DNA of 64,000 nt from Blautia coccoides (GTDB taxonomy: Bacteria; Bacillota; Clostridia; Lachnospirales; Lachnospiraceae). Below the pieces are notes generated by a model. That model saw nothing but the letters and a program-made list of their open reading frames with translations, made no database searches and was not told the origin of the DNA. The stretch is taken from contig NZ_CP136422.1 in NCBI RefSeq assembly GCF_034355335.1, positions 1,863,001 through 1,927,000 on the forward strand, in the 5' to 3' direction. Shown piece by piece: positions 16,525-26,100 of this stretch. The translations under genes were made by a program, and so were the position numbers. How positions within the stretch are numbered: position 1 is the stretch's first letter; every line of letters begins with the position of its first letter.

Positions 16525-17127
16525 ATGGTTGAGAAACGTTATGAATGGTCCTTTGAAATATCTGGTCCCAGTGCATTGTTTTCGCGTCCGGATTCTGGGT
16601 CTTCGGTTTTATCTTATCCGGCGCCTACCAGGTCGGCGATAATAGGAATGCTCGGGTGTGTGGTGTTCAGCAGGGATGCTTATTTTTGGCCGGAACGAGT
16701 AGAAATATGCAGTCCGATTTCTTATCATAAATATATACAAAATTATAATGGACCACTCCGAAAGTCGGGCGGGCCATTTCAACTGATGCTTACTGTCCTA
16801 GAAAATGTTGATTATAAAGTATATGGGTGTATAAAAGGGTTTTCACCTCCCACATCTGTTCATAATCCTATGCATCAGTTACAAGAGGTTTTTATGCGGC
16901 GTCTGGCAAATGGGGTTTTATATAGGATGCCAAGCATGGGTCTGAAAGAATTTACACCGAGATATTTTGGTCCGGTGCGTTCGGATACGGTTGTGGATAG
17001 AAGCATTAACCTGGAAATCCCTTCCATGCTGGATGTCATGTACGACAGACAGGTGGATGGGAAATTGAAACCCCAATATCTTCAGAATGTTCAAATCAGA
17101 GAGGGGGTCCTCTGTTATGCTGAATGA
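16525..17127 (+). CDS. cas5: Cas5, type I-C-like (crRNA processing and Cascade subunit)
   Basis: RAMP-fold protein of 200 residues. The N-terminus YEWSFEISGPSALFSRPDSG followed by SYPAPTRSAIIGMLGCVVF matches Cas5, whose first strand and glycine-rich P(T/S)xSAxxG segment are diagnostic. In type I-C this protein (Cas5d) cuts the pre-crRNA and stays bound to the 5' handle; no Cas6 is present here, which agrees. AGAGGAGG lies 8 bases before the ATG. It overlaps cas8 by 11 bases. Candidate catalytic residues are the Tyr/His/Lys of SYHKY near residue 70, but I cannot assign them firmly. Confidence 0.85.
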   Translation: MVEKRYEWSFEISGPSALFSRPDSGSSVLSYPAPTRSAIIGMLGCVVFSRDAYFWPERVEICSPISYHKYIQNYNGPLRKSGGPFQLMLTVLENVDYKVYGCIKGFSPPTSVHNPMHQLQEVFMRRLANGVLYRMPSMGLKEFTPRYFGPVRSDTVVDRSINLEIPSMLDVMYDRQVDGKLKPQYLQNVQIREGVLCYAE

Positions 17128-19261
17128 ACTGTATCAACTTTCCTGTACGTTGGAAAAGCTGGGGCTGCTTTCGGATGATAATACGCACCGTGATATGTAT
17201 AAATTGGGTAAATTTCCATGTCTCTATTTTCGTCTGGACAGTGATGGATTTCCGGTCTCTATGCGTTTGCTAAATAAGAATGAAACAGGTGAACTTTGGC
17301 TGCATGGAAAAGGAAATCATAACAGGTTTCCTGCAATACGTATACAGATCCCTTTATTAGCGGAGACGGTTTCCGCAGCATTTGATGAGAAAAAATGGGA
17401 TGCCGCAGATTTAGAGGAGAGGCGCCAGATATTATATGGACTGGATTACGATGATAAAAATCCTAAGAGTAATGAGATTCAGATAAAACCGTGGACGAAG
17501 GAAAAATTAAAACCTGTTATGGAAAGTGATGATCCAAATCTTGAGGCATTACAAAAGTTGATCATGAGATTTCCAAATGAAAAAAACGAATTATTTTATG
17601 AGGCTTTGCGTAATTTTCTTAAATCAAAAGCATCGGAATTAGATAAAAGCGAATCGGATCTTGTTAAAAAGATGTTAGTTGGAGGGTTCAACTCTAAAAA
17701 ACAAAAATATACGGCAGAATGTCTATGCTATTTTGATATTAAAGAATTATCTCAAGTTGACTGTCCGGTGGCTAGTTTAGAAACAGAAGAAGCTTTGGTG
17801 CGGTGCCTTCTGGAAGCAGAAAGAGATATTGGTGAGAAAGAGAAAGATGAACACTGTATTATTTCTGCACTTTCAGGAACCCCTGTTGTGCCAATTGAAG
17901 AGAAATATCCAAATCCCAAATTTCAGGTAATTGGCCCTGCATATCTCTTTTCAAATAACACGAAAGCAAATCCATGTCTGTTACATTATGGAATGGAAGG
18001 AATTCAGGCATTTTCTGCGGGAAAGCAGCAGGTACAGAAGATAAATGATGCGTTGTTATTTTTGATGCTCAATTCCCGGAAAGGATATACATGGACGAGT
18101 TTTCCCGGAAAAAACGAAAAAACGCCTATGCTGCTTTTGGCCTGGCTGGAAGATGACCCGCAAAATGAAGCAGAACTGGCTGCCGCAGTTGGTGATGATG
18201 GAGCTACCTTTAAATATTTGGAAATATGTAAAAATGTCTTGGACATATTAAAAGAAAGGAAAGTTTCCGCTCCCTCGTCCCTGGTGCATCTGCAGCTATT
18301 TGAGATCTTGGATAAAGGACGCAAACAGATAGCTTATAGCAGATCAATGAGCCAAAGTCAGCTGTCTGAAGATATGAATACATGGCTGGAAGCGGCCGAA
18401 AATCTTCCGGCGTTTGTATTTAAGGTAAAGTTCAGGAATAAAGACGGGAAAGAAATCCATTCCTATCGTCCCTATTGTCCCGGACCGGCGGGGATCAGCA
18501 GGCTGATGCAGATTCATTATAAGAGCAGACAAGGCAGTATTCCGGGGGAATTGATCGTGCGAAAAAGTTCTTCCATGACTTTACAGGAAATCTATTATCT
18601 TTTTCTGCCGGAAGCTAGTGAGAGAACCGTTGATAAGGGGTTTTTCTCCAGCGTATTGGAAAGGGTTCTATATGTAAGTCAGGATCTATTGATAGATGCT
18701 GCATATTTTCAGACCGTATATGGGAAAGAACAGCCATTTTCAGAGGAATATATGAAACGTGTATGTACAGCGGCAGCTTTGCTGGGTATTTTGCTCTATA
18801 AATTGGAAATCAGAAAGGAAAAATATATGATGGATACTATGTTTATGTTAGGCCGTCTTTTGAAGCTGGCAGATAAGCTCCATAAAGAATATTGTATCAG
18901 TGAGCGCAACAATTCACTTCCAGGGCAGTTAATGGGAAATGCGGTGCTTCAGATGGCTATGCAGACACCAACGGAAGCAATGGTACGTCTGGAAGAAAAA
19001 ATTGCAATGTACATTAATTGGGCGGAGACAGATAAAAAGGACAGGGGAAGATGGATACTCAGAGAAATTGAAAAGACTGTTTCAGCTATCATGGAAGATG
19101 GGGGAGGAATACTGCCAAAGCAGCCGACTTCCCAGGAAAAGACGTTATTATTATTCGGTTATATGGCATCACTTCCATTTAAGGAGAAAAATACAGTAAA
19201 ATCGGAAGCAGATCAAAAATCGGAAGCAGATCAAAAAAAGGAGGAACATGATAATGAGTAA
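17117..19261 (+). CDS. cas8c: Cas8, type I-C-like large subunit
   Basis: Large Cascade subunit of 714 residues, longer than the roughly 550-620 usual for Cas8c (Csd1). Similarity to Csd1 is clearest in the middle, where a short hydrophobic block and YGMEGIQAFSAGKQQ are followed by helical ALLFLML and a TWTSFPGKNEK strand. In this family it recognises the PAM and recruits Cas3. ATG 17117 is chosen over 17087 because GAGAGGGGG lies upstream and the protein then begins MLNELYQL. The tail repeats KSEADQ twice. The last 144 codons are probably also translated separately as Cas11. The gene is visibly richer in AT than the first 15 kb, hinting at transfer. Confidence 0.82.
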   Translation: MLNELYQLSCTLEKLGLLSDDNTHRDMYKLGKFPCLYFRLDSDGFPVSMRLLNKNETGELWLHGKGNHNRFPAIRIQIPLLAETVSAAFDEKKWDAADLEERRQILYGLDYDDKNPKSNEIQIKPWTKEKLKPVMESDDPNLEALQKLIMRFPNEKNELFYEALRNFLKSKASELDKSESDLVKKMLVGGFNSKKQKYTAECLCYFDIKELSQVDCPVASLETEEALVRCLLEAERDIGEKEKDEHCIISALSGTPVVPIEEKYPNPKFQVIGPAYLFSNNTKANPCLLHYGMEGIQAFSAGKQQVQKINDALLFLMLNSRKGYTWTSFPGKNEKTPMLLLAWLEDDPQNEAELAAAVGDDGATFKYLEICKNVLDILKERKVSAPSSLVHLQLFEILDKGRKQIAYSRSMSQSQLSEDMNTWLEAAENLPAFVFKVKFRNKDGKEIHSYRPYCPGPAGISRLMQIHYKSRQGSIPGELIVRKSSSMTLQEIYYLFLPEASERTVDKGFFSSVLERVLYVSQDLLIDAAYFQTVYGKEQPFSEEYMKRVCTAAALLGILLYKLEIRKEKYMMDTMFMLGRLLKLADKLHKEYCISERNNSLPGQLMGNAVLQMAMQTPTEAMVRLEEKIAMYINWAETDKKDRGRWILREIEKTVSAIMEDGGGILPKQPTSQEKTLLLFGYMASLPFKEKNTVKSEADQKSEADQKKEEHDNE
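18827..19261 (+). CDS. cas11: Predicted Cas11 small subunit from an internal start in cas8
   Basis: Inside cas8 and in the same frame, AGAAAGGA (18812-18819) stands 7 bases before ATG 18827, an arrangement as good as that of the free-standing genes. Translation from here gives a 144-residue, largely helical polypeptide starting MMDTMFMLGRLLKLAD. Internal translation of Cas11 from the 3' end of cas8 is known for type I-C, I-B and I-D systems. Size and position agree. The start is inferred from sequence only. Confidence 0.6.
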   Translation: MMDTMFMLGRLLKLADKLHKEYCISERNNSLPGQLMGNAVLQMAMQTPTEAMVRLEEKIAMYINWAETDKKDRGRWILREIEKTVSAIMEDGGGILPKQPTSQEKTLLLFGYMASLPFKEKNTVKSEADQKSEADQKKEEHDNE

Positions 19262-20129
19262 TGAATTACATCGTGGTACAGGTATGTTGTTGATCGAAGC
19301 AGTGAATTCCAATCCAAATGGTAATCCGGATCAGGACAGCGATCCCAGACGCCGTAATGATGGATATGGAGAAATTTCACCAGTGTCTTTTAAACACAAA
19401 ATAAGGGAACTGATCAGTGATAAAGAAGGGCCTGTGTGGCAGGAAATCAGCAGTGATCTGGGAATCACAGAGGATGAGTTTGATCATTATGATATTCTTG
19501 AACAAAAATCAACGGACAGAAAAGAAGTGAAAAAGCTTTCAGCGCAGGAATTTCTGGACAAATACTGGGATGCGCGTGTATTTGGTTCAACCTTCCTTGA
19601 AGGCAAGGAGCAGAATAGCACATTTATTCATACAGGTGTGGTTCAATTTGGACTTGGTATTTCACTTTCCCCGATTGAAATAGAGAGACTGACAACAACA
19701 AAGGTTCTGCCGGCTCAGGAGGGCAGGGATAAAGGTATGGCACCTCTGGCGTATCGTATTGTTCCCTATGGGCTTTATGCCATGCCATTTTTTGTAAATG
19801 CCACTATGGCACGGCGGACACAGTGTACCTGGTTGGATATACAGATCCTATTCCGTGTTTTGCCATTTGCATATCAGGAGACTGCTTCCTATATCAGAGC
19901 ACAGGTAAATATACGCCATGCTTTTTATGTTGAACATAGGAAAGCCAGGGGCTGTTTTAATGATTTTGAAATCATTGAGGCACTGACTCCAAATGCCTAC
20001 GAAAAAGAAAAACCGGCACATAATATACGGGATTATGATATGGAACAAATGAAAAAATGTATTGAAGATTTAAATAAGAAAATGGAAGGTAAGGCGGGTC
20101 CTGTTGTTGATCTAATGGAGATGATCTGA
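19254..20129 (+). CDS. cas7: Cas7 (Csd2/Csh2 family) backbone subunit
   Basis: crRNA-binding backbone protein of 291 residues. The diagnostic Cas7 segment NSNPNGNPDQDSDPR appears near residue 15, and ISPVSFKHKIRELI follows. The central WDARVFGSTFLEGK and HTGVVQFGLGISLSPI are also typical. AAGGAGG at 19238-19244 gives ideal spacing to ATG 19254; the ATG at 19248 is only 3 bases from it and adds two residues. It overlaps cas8 by 8 bases, and its stop shares a base with the cas3 start. Confidence 0.9.
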   Translation: MSNELHRGTGMLLIEAVNSNPNGNPDQDSDPRRRNDGYGEISPVSFKHKIRELISDKEGPVWQEISSDLGITEDEFDHYDILEQKSTDRKEVKKLSAQEFLDKYWDARVFGSTFLEGKEQNSTFIHTGVVQFGLGISLSPIEIERLTTTKVLPAQEGRDKGMAPLAYRIVPYGLYAMPFFVNATMARRTQCTWLDIQILFRVLPFAYQETASYIRAQVNIRHAFYVEHRKARGCFNDFEIIEALTPNAYEKEKPAHNIRDYDMEQMKKCIEDLNKKMEGKAGPVVDLMEMI

Positions 20130-22396
20130 TGGAGAAACTGGCTCACAGCGCTGTAAACTGCGGGAGAGAACAGACATATGAGAATCACACCGAGGGTGTG
20201 ACAAAACTTATAAAAGATATGTTGAAAGACATACAGCCTTATGTGCCAAAAGTGCTTTATACAAGATTAGAGAGGGTACTTTGGGCCGGTGAGTTTCATG
20301 ATGTAGGAAAACTGGACAAGGAGGATCAACAGGTTCTACGTGAAAATAAAAGGAAAATTGCTTTGCCAATACCGCATCAGATTGCTGGCGCAAAATACTT
20401 ATATGAGGAGTATAGGGATATATATGCGGCGGCATTGATATTTGGGCATCATATGCCTGGACTTCCGGATTTGAATGGGGATACAAAAGAACTATTTTGC
20501 TATTATCCCCAAAACTGTATTATGAAAAAAGAGGAGTTGATCAATCATATTGAGACTCATCTTCAAGAGTATCTGGAAATCCATAGGCAGATAAGAGGAG
20601 AGATCGGGCTGAATGTGCAGCGAGAGGTACCTACAGCAATGGAAATGCGTATCATGCTGTCATGCCTGGTGGACGCGGATTGGAGTGATACTGCAGGAGA
20701 GACGAAAGAGGATATTTTTCCACGATGGGAGGAACGGCAGGCATCGCTTGACAGATATATCAAAGAAAAAGAGGCGGAATGTGCAGTAGATTTAAGTAAT
20801 GAAGAGCGGAATCGCAGACGTCATGAAATGTATTATGCGTGTAGAGAGAAAACAGATATAAACAATTCTCTGCTCAATGGAGATGCGGCAGTAGGAACCG
20901 GAAAGACGACGGCATTTTTAGCCCATCTGCTTCGCTGTGCCAAAATGCAAAGGCTGAGACATATATTTATAATATTGCCTTATACAAATATTTTGGAGCA
21001 GGTGGAGAAGGTACTGGATGAGGCAGTTGTTTTACCAGGGGAGTCTGCTAAGAACGTTATTGCTGTACTACATCACAGGGCTGAATATTCATCTGCTGAG
21101 TTGAAAATGCTGGCTGATACATGGAATACACCGATTATTCTCACGACAGCGGTACAATTCTTTGAGACTCTCGCGTCAAATAAGCCAGGGCGGTTAAGAA
21201 AACTTCATCAACTGCCTGGTTCCGGGATTTTTCTGGATGAGTTCCACGCATCGGTTCCGGTTACCTGTATTCCTATAGTATGGCAATGGCTCACAGAATT
21301 GTCAAATGTATGGGGATGTAAAATTATATTATCTTCTGGAACTATGATACGTTTTTGGGATAATATAAATATTAAGAAGGTTTATAAAGGCAGCCGCGCC
21401 AGTTGTCATAATATTCAGAAACCAGAAGAGCTGCTGCCGTCTTCGTTGAGAAAGTCACTGGAGGAACAGGAAAAAAACAGGATTTATCTTGGAATATCTA
21501 AAGAAGAATTTGCGGAGCATCATTTTAATGAACTGGATAGTTTATTGGAATTTGTATTGAGCAAAAGAGGTCCAAGGATATTGATGATGGACACACGCAA
21601 GGCTTCCGCATTGGCGGCTTACAGGCTTAAAATGAAAGGACATAAAGTCTATCATTTATCTAATGTGTTCAAGCCGGAGGATAGCGCACGTATTTTAAAA
21701 GATGTGGAGAAAAAACTCAAAGATGAGAACAAAGACCCTTTAAAAGAAAATTGGACGTTAGTTTGCACCACGTATGCGAGTATGGGGTTAAATCTATCAT
21801 TTAGAAATGGGTTTTGCCGTACGTTTTCCTGTACCGTTTTTTTACAGCTTGCAGGGAGGATCAATAGAAATGGAGAATACGATAATGCAGGTCTGTGGGC
21901 GTTTACATTGAATGAAGCAAAGGTACCGGAGAATAAAGGACTGAAGCTTTCGAGAGAAGTATGGACAGAAATGATCCAGGAGGGCATCGATGGGGATCCT
22001 CTGAAAAGTTTTTCGCCTTCACAATTAGCAACCTATGCGTTTCGGGAAGAGTGTAAGCGAAGTTTTGGAACTGCCAGTAAACAATCAGAATTATTGTCTG
22101 CAGAGCGATCTTTTCAGTTTGAAGAGCTGGCTCAAAAGTTTAAGATCATACCGGAAGAACAGGAAATCATGGCAATTACTGACTTGGAGATTCTGAAAAA
22201 TGCCATGACAGGAAACAAAAAGGAAGTAAGAGATTTGCTTCAGAAAAAGAGCGTATCTATTTACAAAAGTCTTGCAGATGAAATGCAGCTTGCAGCAGTT
22301 GAAGAATTTCCAGAGTTAAGATATCTGCCGCCGGAAAAATATGATTCGGAATTATTGGGATACCTAAAAGGGTGGGTTACTGAAAACTTAGAATGA
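20129..22396 (+). CDS. cas3: Cas3 HD nuclease-helicase
   Basis: Nuclease-helicase of 755 residues. HD domain: EFHDVGKLD near residue 58, PHQIAG, FGHHMPGLPD. SF2 helicase: Walker A GDAAVGTGKTTAF near residue 255, motif II FLDEFHAS (DExH form), motif VI QLAGRINRNG. All active-site motifs are present, so degradation of targeted DNA should be possible. Here cas3 stands last in the operon, whereas type I-C operons usually place it first. Its stop overlaps the next start as ATGA. No cas4, cas1 or cas2 follows. Confidence 0.92.
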   Translation: MEKLAHSAVNCGREQTYENHTEGVTKLIKDMLKDIQPYVPKVLYTRLERVLWAGEFHDVGKLDKEDQQVLRENKRKIALPIPHQIAGAKYLYEEYRDIYAAALIFGHHMPGLPDLNGDTKELFCYYPQNCIMKKEELINHIETHLQEYLEIHRQIRGEIGLNVQREVPTAMEMRIMLSCLVDADWSDTAGETKEDIFPRWEERQASLDRYIKEKEAECAVDLSNEERNRRRHEMYYACREKTDINNSLLNGDAAVGTGKTTAFLAHLLRCAKMQRLRHIFIILPYTNILEQVEKVLDEAVVLPGESAKNVIAVLHHRAEYSSAELKMLADTWNTPIILTTAVQFFETLASNKPGRLRKLHQLPGSGIFLDEFHASVPVTCIPIVWQWLTELSNVWGCKIILSSGTMIRFWDNINIKKVYKGSRASCHNIQKPEELLPSSLRKSLEEQEKNRIYLGISKEEFAEHHFNELDSLLEFVLSKRGPRILMMDTRKASALAAYRLKMKGHKVYHLSNVFKPEDSARILKDVEKKLKDENKDPLKENWTLVCTTYASMGLNLSFRNGFCRTFSCTVFLQLAGRINRNGEYDNAGLWAFTLNEAKVPENKGLKLSREVWTEMIQEGIDGDPLKSFSPSQLATYAFREECKRSFGTASKQSELLSAERSFQFEELAQKFKIIPEEQEIMAITDLEILKNAMTGNKKEVRDLLQKKSVSIYKSLADEMQLAAVEEFPELRYLPPEKYDSELLGYLKGWVTENLE

Positions 22397-22968
22397 TTCA
22401 AGAATGTAAAAATTATGAACTGGAAGAGCCGGAATTAATGGATTATGATGGAGATTTCAGAGTGAATTTGTATCGGAAAGAATTATTAACGGATGGTAAT
22501 CCCTTAGAACTGACAACCAGTGCCGGAAATGTATCAGAGAGTGCCGGAACGGTGCAGAAAAATGCCGGAAACACATCAAAGAGTGCCGGAACAGTGCCGG
22601 AAAATGCCGGAAACGCATCAGAGAGTGCTGGAACAGTGCCGGAAAATGCCGGAAACGCATCAAAGAGTGCCGGAACAGTGCCGGAAAGTGCCGGAAGCGT
22701 ATCAGAGAGTGCCCGGAGAGTGCCGGAACACAGTGGAAAGATTTCGAGTAATGCCGGAAAGCAATTATCTAAATTATATGCGAAAGAGCAGCATCGGATC
22801 ATAATGGATCATATAAAAATAAATGGATATATTACTTCTTCCCAAACGGAGACCCTTTTGCATATAAAACAGAGAAGAGCAAGAGATATATTAAGCAGAA
22901 TGACAAGAGAAGGTCTGTTAGAAAGGCGTGGTTCAGGAAAAAACACTGTTTATTACCCGGCATCATAA
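22393..22968 (+). CDS. Repeat-rich protein with C-terminal winged helix, fifth gene of the cas operon
   Basis: Protein of 191 residues coupled to cas3 by ATGA. Residues from about 36 to 115 are heptads of the type SAGTVPE/NAGNASK, about ten imperfect copies, encoded by near-identical 21/42-base DNA repeats at roughly 22520-22740. Residues 130-190 form a winged helix (DHIKINGYITSSQTETLL, RARDILSRMTREGLLERRG) like the C-terminal domain of AlbA/AAA-4 proteins. It may bind DNA and regulate the locus, but no Cas family matches it. The repeats may allow slippage in length. Confidence 0.65.
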   Translation: MIQECKNYELEEPELMDYDGDFRVNLYRKELLTDGNPLELTTSAGNVSESAGTVQKNAGNTSKSAGTVPENAGNASESAGTVPENAGNASKSAGTVPESAGSVSESARRVPEHSGKISSNAGKQLSKLYAKEQHRIIMDHIKINGYITSSQTETLLHIKQRRARDILSRMTREGLLERRGSGKNTVYYPAS

Positions 22969-23041
22969 ATCCAGTGTTTGTATAGATGTTTTCTGTACTT
23001 ATATATTAGTGGTAATTATAAAAAATATAAGATATATTAAT

Positions 23042-23159
23042 TTTATTAATGAAGCGATCCATGTTATGATAGTAACGAAAGCGGCCCATGGAGTAAATTA
23101 CCTCCGCCGCAAAACAACACTATCCAAACACTATCCATAAAAACCGCAGTACGGGTTTT
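23042..23159 (+). promoter_or_regulatory. purL promoter candidate and structured leader
   Basis: TTTATT (23042-23047), 17 bases, TATGAT (23065-23070). The leader can form a hairpin at 23081-23110 (GCGGC/GCCGC outer, GGAG/CTCC inner) and another at 23140-23159 (AAAACC/GGTTTT). No known purine or PRPP riboswitch consensus was recognised. Confidence 0.35.
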
Positions 23160-23193
23160 GGTGTGCCGAAGAAAAAGGCAGAAAGGAGCCAAC

Positions 23194-26100
23194 ATGAGCA
23201 GTGTAAGACGTGTCTATGTAGAGAAGAAGCCGGCTTTTGCAGTACAGGCAAAGGAGCTTTCCCATGAGATCAGCACGTATTTGGGCATTAAGGACGTAGC
23301 AGGAGTCCGCGTTTTGATTCGTTATGACGTAGAAAATATTTCCGATGAGGCATTTGAGAAAGCATGTAACTGTGTATTTTCTGAGCCTCCGGTGGATGTA
23401 TTATATCAGGAAACATTTGAGAAGAAGGAAGGGGACAGGGTATTTTCCGTAGAGTTCCTTCCGGGACAGTTTGACCAGAGAGCAGATTCCGCGGTACAGT
23501 GCATACAGTTCTTAAAGGCAGATGAGGAACCTATCATCCGCTCTGCAACCACCTATGTGATCGAGGGAAATATTTCTGACGAGGAGTTTGAGGCTGTTAA
23601 GGAACACTGTATCAACCCTGTGGATTCCAGAGAGGCAGATGCGGCGAAGCCGGAGACACTGGTCGCAAACTTTGATGACCCTGCTGATGTGAAGATTTTT
23701 GAAGGATTCCGGGAGATGCCTGAGGCGGAGCTGAAGGAACTGTATTCCTCCCTGAATCTGGCTATGACCTTTAAGGATTTCCAGCACATCCAGAACTATT
23801 TTATAAATGAAGAAAAGCGTGACCCGTCCATGACAGAGATCCGCGTACTGGATACTTACTGGTCAGATCACTGCCGCCATACCACTTTCTCTACAGAGCT
23901 GAAAAATGTGGTATTTGGCGAGGGCGATTACAAAGAGCCGATTGTAAAAACGTATGAAAAATATCTGGCTGACCGTCAGGTGATCTACAAAGACAGGGAT
24001 GACAAGTTTGTATGCCTTATGGACCTGGCTTTGATGGCAATGAAAAAATTAAAGGCAGAAGGAAAGCTTGAGGACCAGGAAGAGTCTGACGAGATCAATG
24101 CCTGCAGTATTGTTGTCCCTGTTGATGTGGACGGCAGGGAAGAGGAATGGCTGATCAACTTTAAAAATGAGACACATAACCATCCCACAGAGATCGAGCC
24201 TTTCGGCGGTGCTGCTACCTGCCTTGGCGGTGCTATCCGTGACCCGCTGTCAGGACGTACCTATGTATATCAGGCAATGCGAGTGACCGGCGCGGCTGAT
24301 CCGACAGTGTCTGTAAAAGATACCATGAAGGGAAAACTGCCGCAGAAGAAGCTGGTCAGAAGTGCGGCTCATGGCTATTCCTCCTATGGAAATCAGATTG
24401 GCCTGGCTACAGGATATGTAAAAGAAGTGTATCATCCCAACTATGTGGCAAAACGTATGGAGATCGGTGCCGTGTTAGGTGCTGCTCCCAGACGCGCGGT
24501 TATCCGTGAGAACTCTGACCCCAATGATATCATTATCCTTCTGGGCGGTCGTACCGGACGTGATGGATGCGGTGGTGCTACAGGTTCCTCAAAAGTGCAC
24601 ACAGAAGAATCTATTGAGACTTGCGGTGCTGAGGTACAGAAAGGTAATGCCCCTACGGAGAGAAAGATCCAGAGACTTTTCAGAAGAGAGGAAGTCAGCA
24701 GGATCATTAAAAAATGTAACGACTTCGGTGCTGGCGGTGTCTCTGTTGCCATCGGCGAGCTGGCAGCAGGACTGCAGATCGATCTGGACAAGGTGCCGAA
24801 AAAATATGCCGGTCTGGATGGAACAGAGATCGCGATCTCTGAATCCCAGGAGCGTATGGCAGTTGTGGTAGATCCAAAAGATGTTGAGCAGTTCCTGGAT
24901 TACGCAAAAGAGGAGAACCTGGAGGCGATTCCGGTAGCGGTGGTAACGGAAAGTCCGCGTCTTGTAATGAACTGGAGAGGAAACACGATCGTTGATCTGT
25001 CCAGAGCATTCCTGGATACCAACGGTGCTCATCAGGAGACAGATGTATATGTAGACGTTCCCAACAGAGAAGGAAATGTTCTGGACCGGGCAGAGGAATC
25101 CGTTGACGTGAAAAAACGCTGGATGGATACTCTCTCTGACTTAAATACCTGTTCCCAGAAAGGCCTTGTGGAAATGTTCGACAGCTCCATCGGAGCAGGC
25201 AGCGTATTGATGCCTTATGGCGGAAAATACCAGCTCACAGAGACACAGGCTATGGTAGCCAAGGTTCCTGTTTTAAATGGTAAAACAGAGACAGTCACTA
25301 TGATGAGCTATGGATTTGATCCGTATCTGTCAAGCTGGAGTCCATACCACGGTGCTGTCTACGCAGTGACGGAATCTGTTGCCAGAATCGTTGCGGCAGG
25401 CGGCGACCACAGCAAGATCCGTTTTACATTCCAGGAATATTTCCGCAGAATGACAGAAGATCCCCACCGCTGGAGCCAGCCTTTTGCTGCCCTGTTGGGT
25501 GCCTATGCCGCACAGATGGGATTCGGTCTTCCCTCTATCGGCGGTAAGGATTCCATGTCCGGTACCTTCAATGAAATTGATGTGCCGCCTACACTGGTAT
25601 CCTTTGCTGTGGATGTTGCAAAAGAAAAAGACATTATCACACCGGAACTGAAAACACCGGGGGACAAGCTGGTATGGCTGCGCGCTCCCAAAGCAGAATA
25701 CGATCTTCCGGACTTCGAGGCTTTGAAAGAACAGTACAGCAAGCTGCATGAGGACATTCAGGCAGGCAGAGTTGTGGCTGCATATGCACTCGACCGCAGC
25801 GGTATCGCGTCAGCAGTGAGCAAAATGGCATTCGGAAACCAGATGGGTGTTAAGATCGAGCATAATGTAGATGAGAGAGATCTGTTCAGCGCAGGATTCG
25901 GTGATATTATCTGTGAAGTGAAGGCAGACAAAGTAGGTGAGCTGGCTGTCACATATACGGTTATCGGTGAAGTGACAGACAAGGCAGCAATCGAATATAA
26001 AGATATGAGTATCTCCATGGCAGAGGCCCTGGAAACCTGGAAGGCACCTCTTGAGAAGGTATTCAAGACACGTTCCGGTTCCGAGACAGATGACATTACA

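Noticed and set aside
16445..16642. A 65-residue frame overlapping the cas5 start
   Set aside because: It has no ribosome site, runs out of frame with cas5 and spans the leader hairpin.
22520..22740. CRISPR array suspicion for the repeated bases after cas3
   Set aside because: The units are 21/42 bases, in frame, without unique spacers, and encode protein heptads.
22443..22802. Minus-strand frames with FPALF/VPAL repeats
   Set aside because: They are the antisense of the heptad repeats of the cas-linked gene and have no ribosome site.
23042..23190. Purine riboswitch before purL
   Set aside because: The conserved junction and loop sequences of purine or PRPP riboswitches are not visible; only simple hairpins are present.
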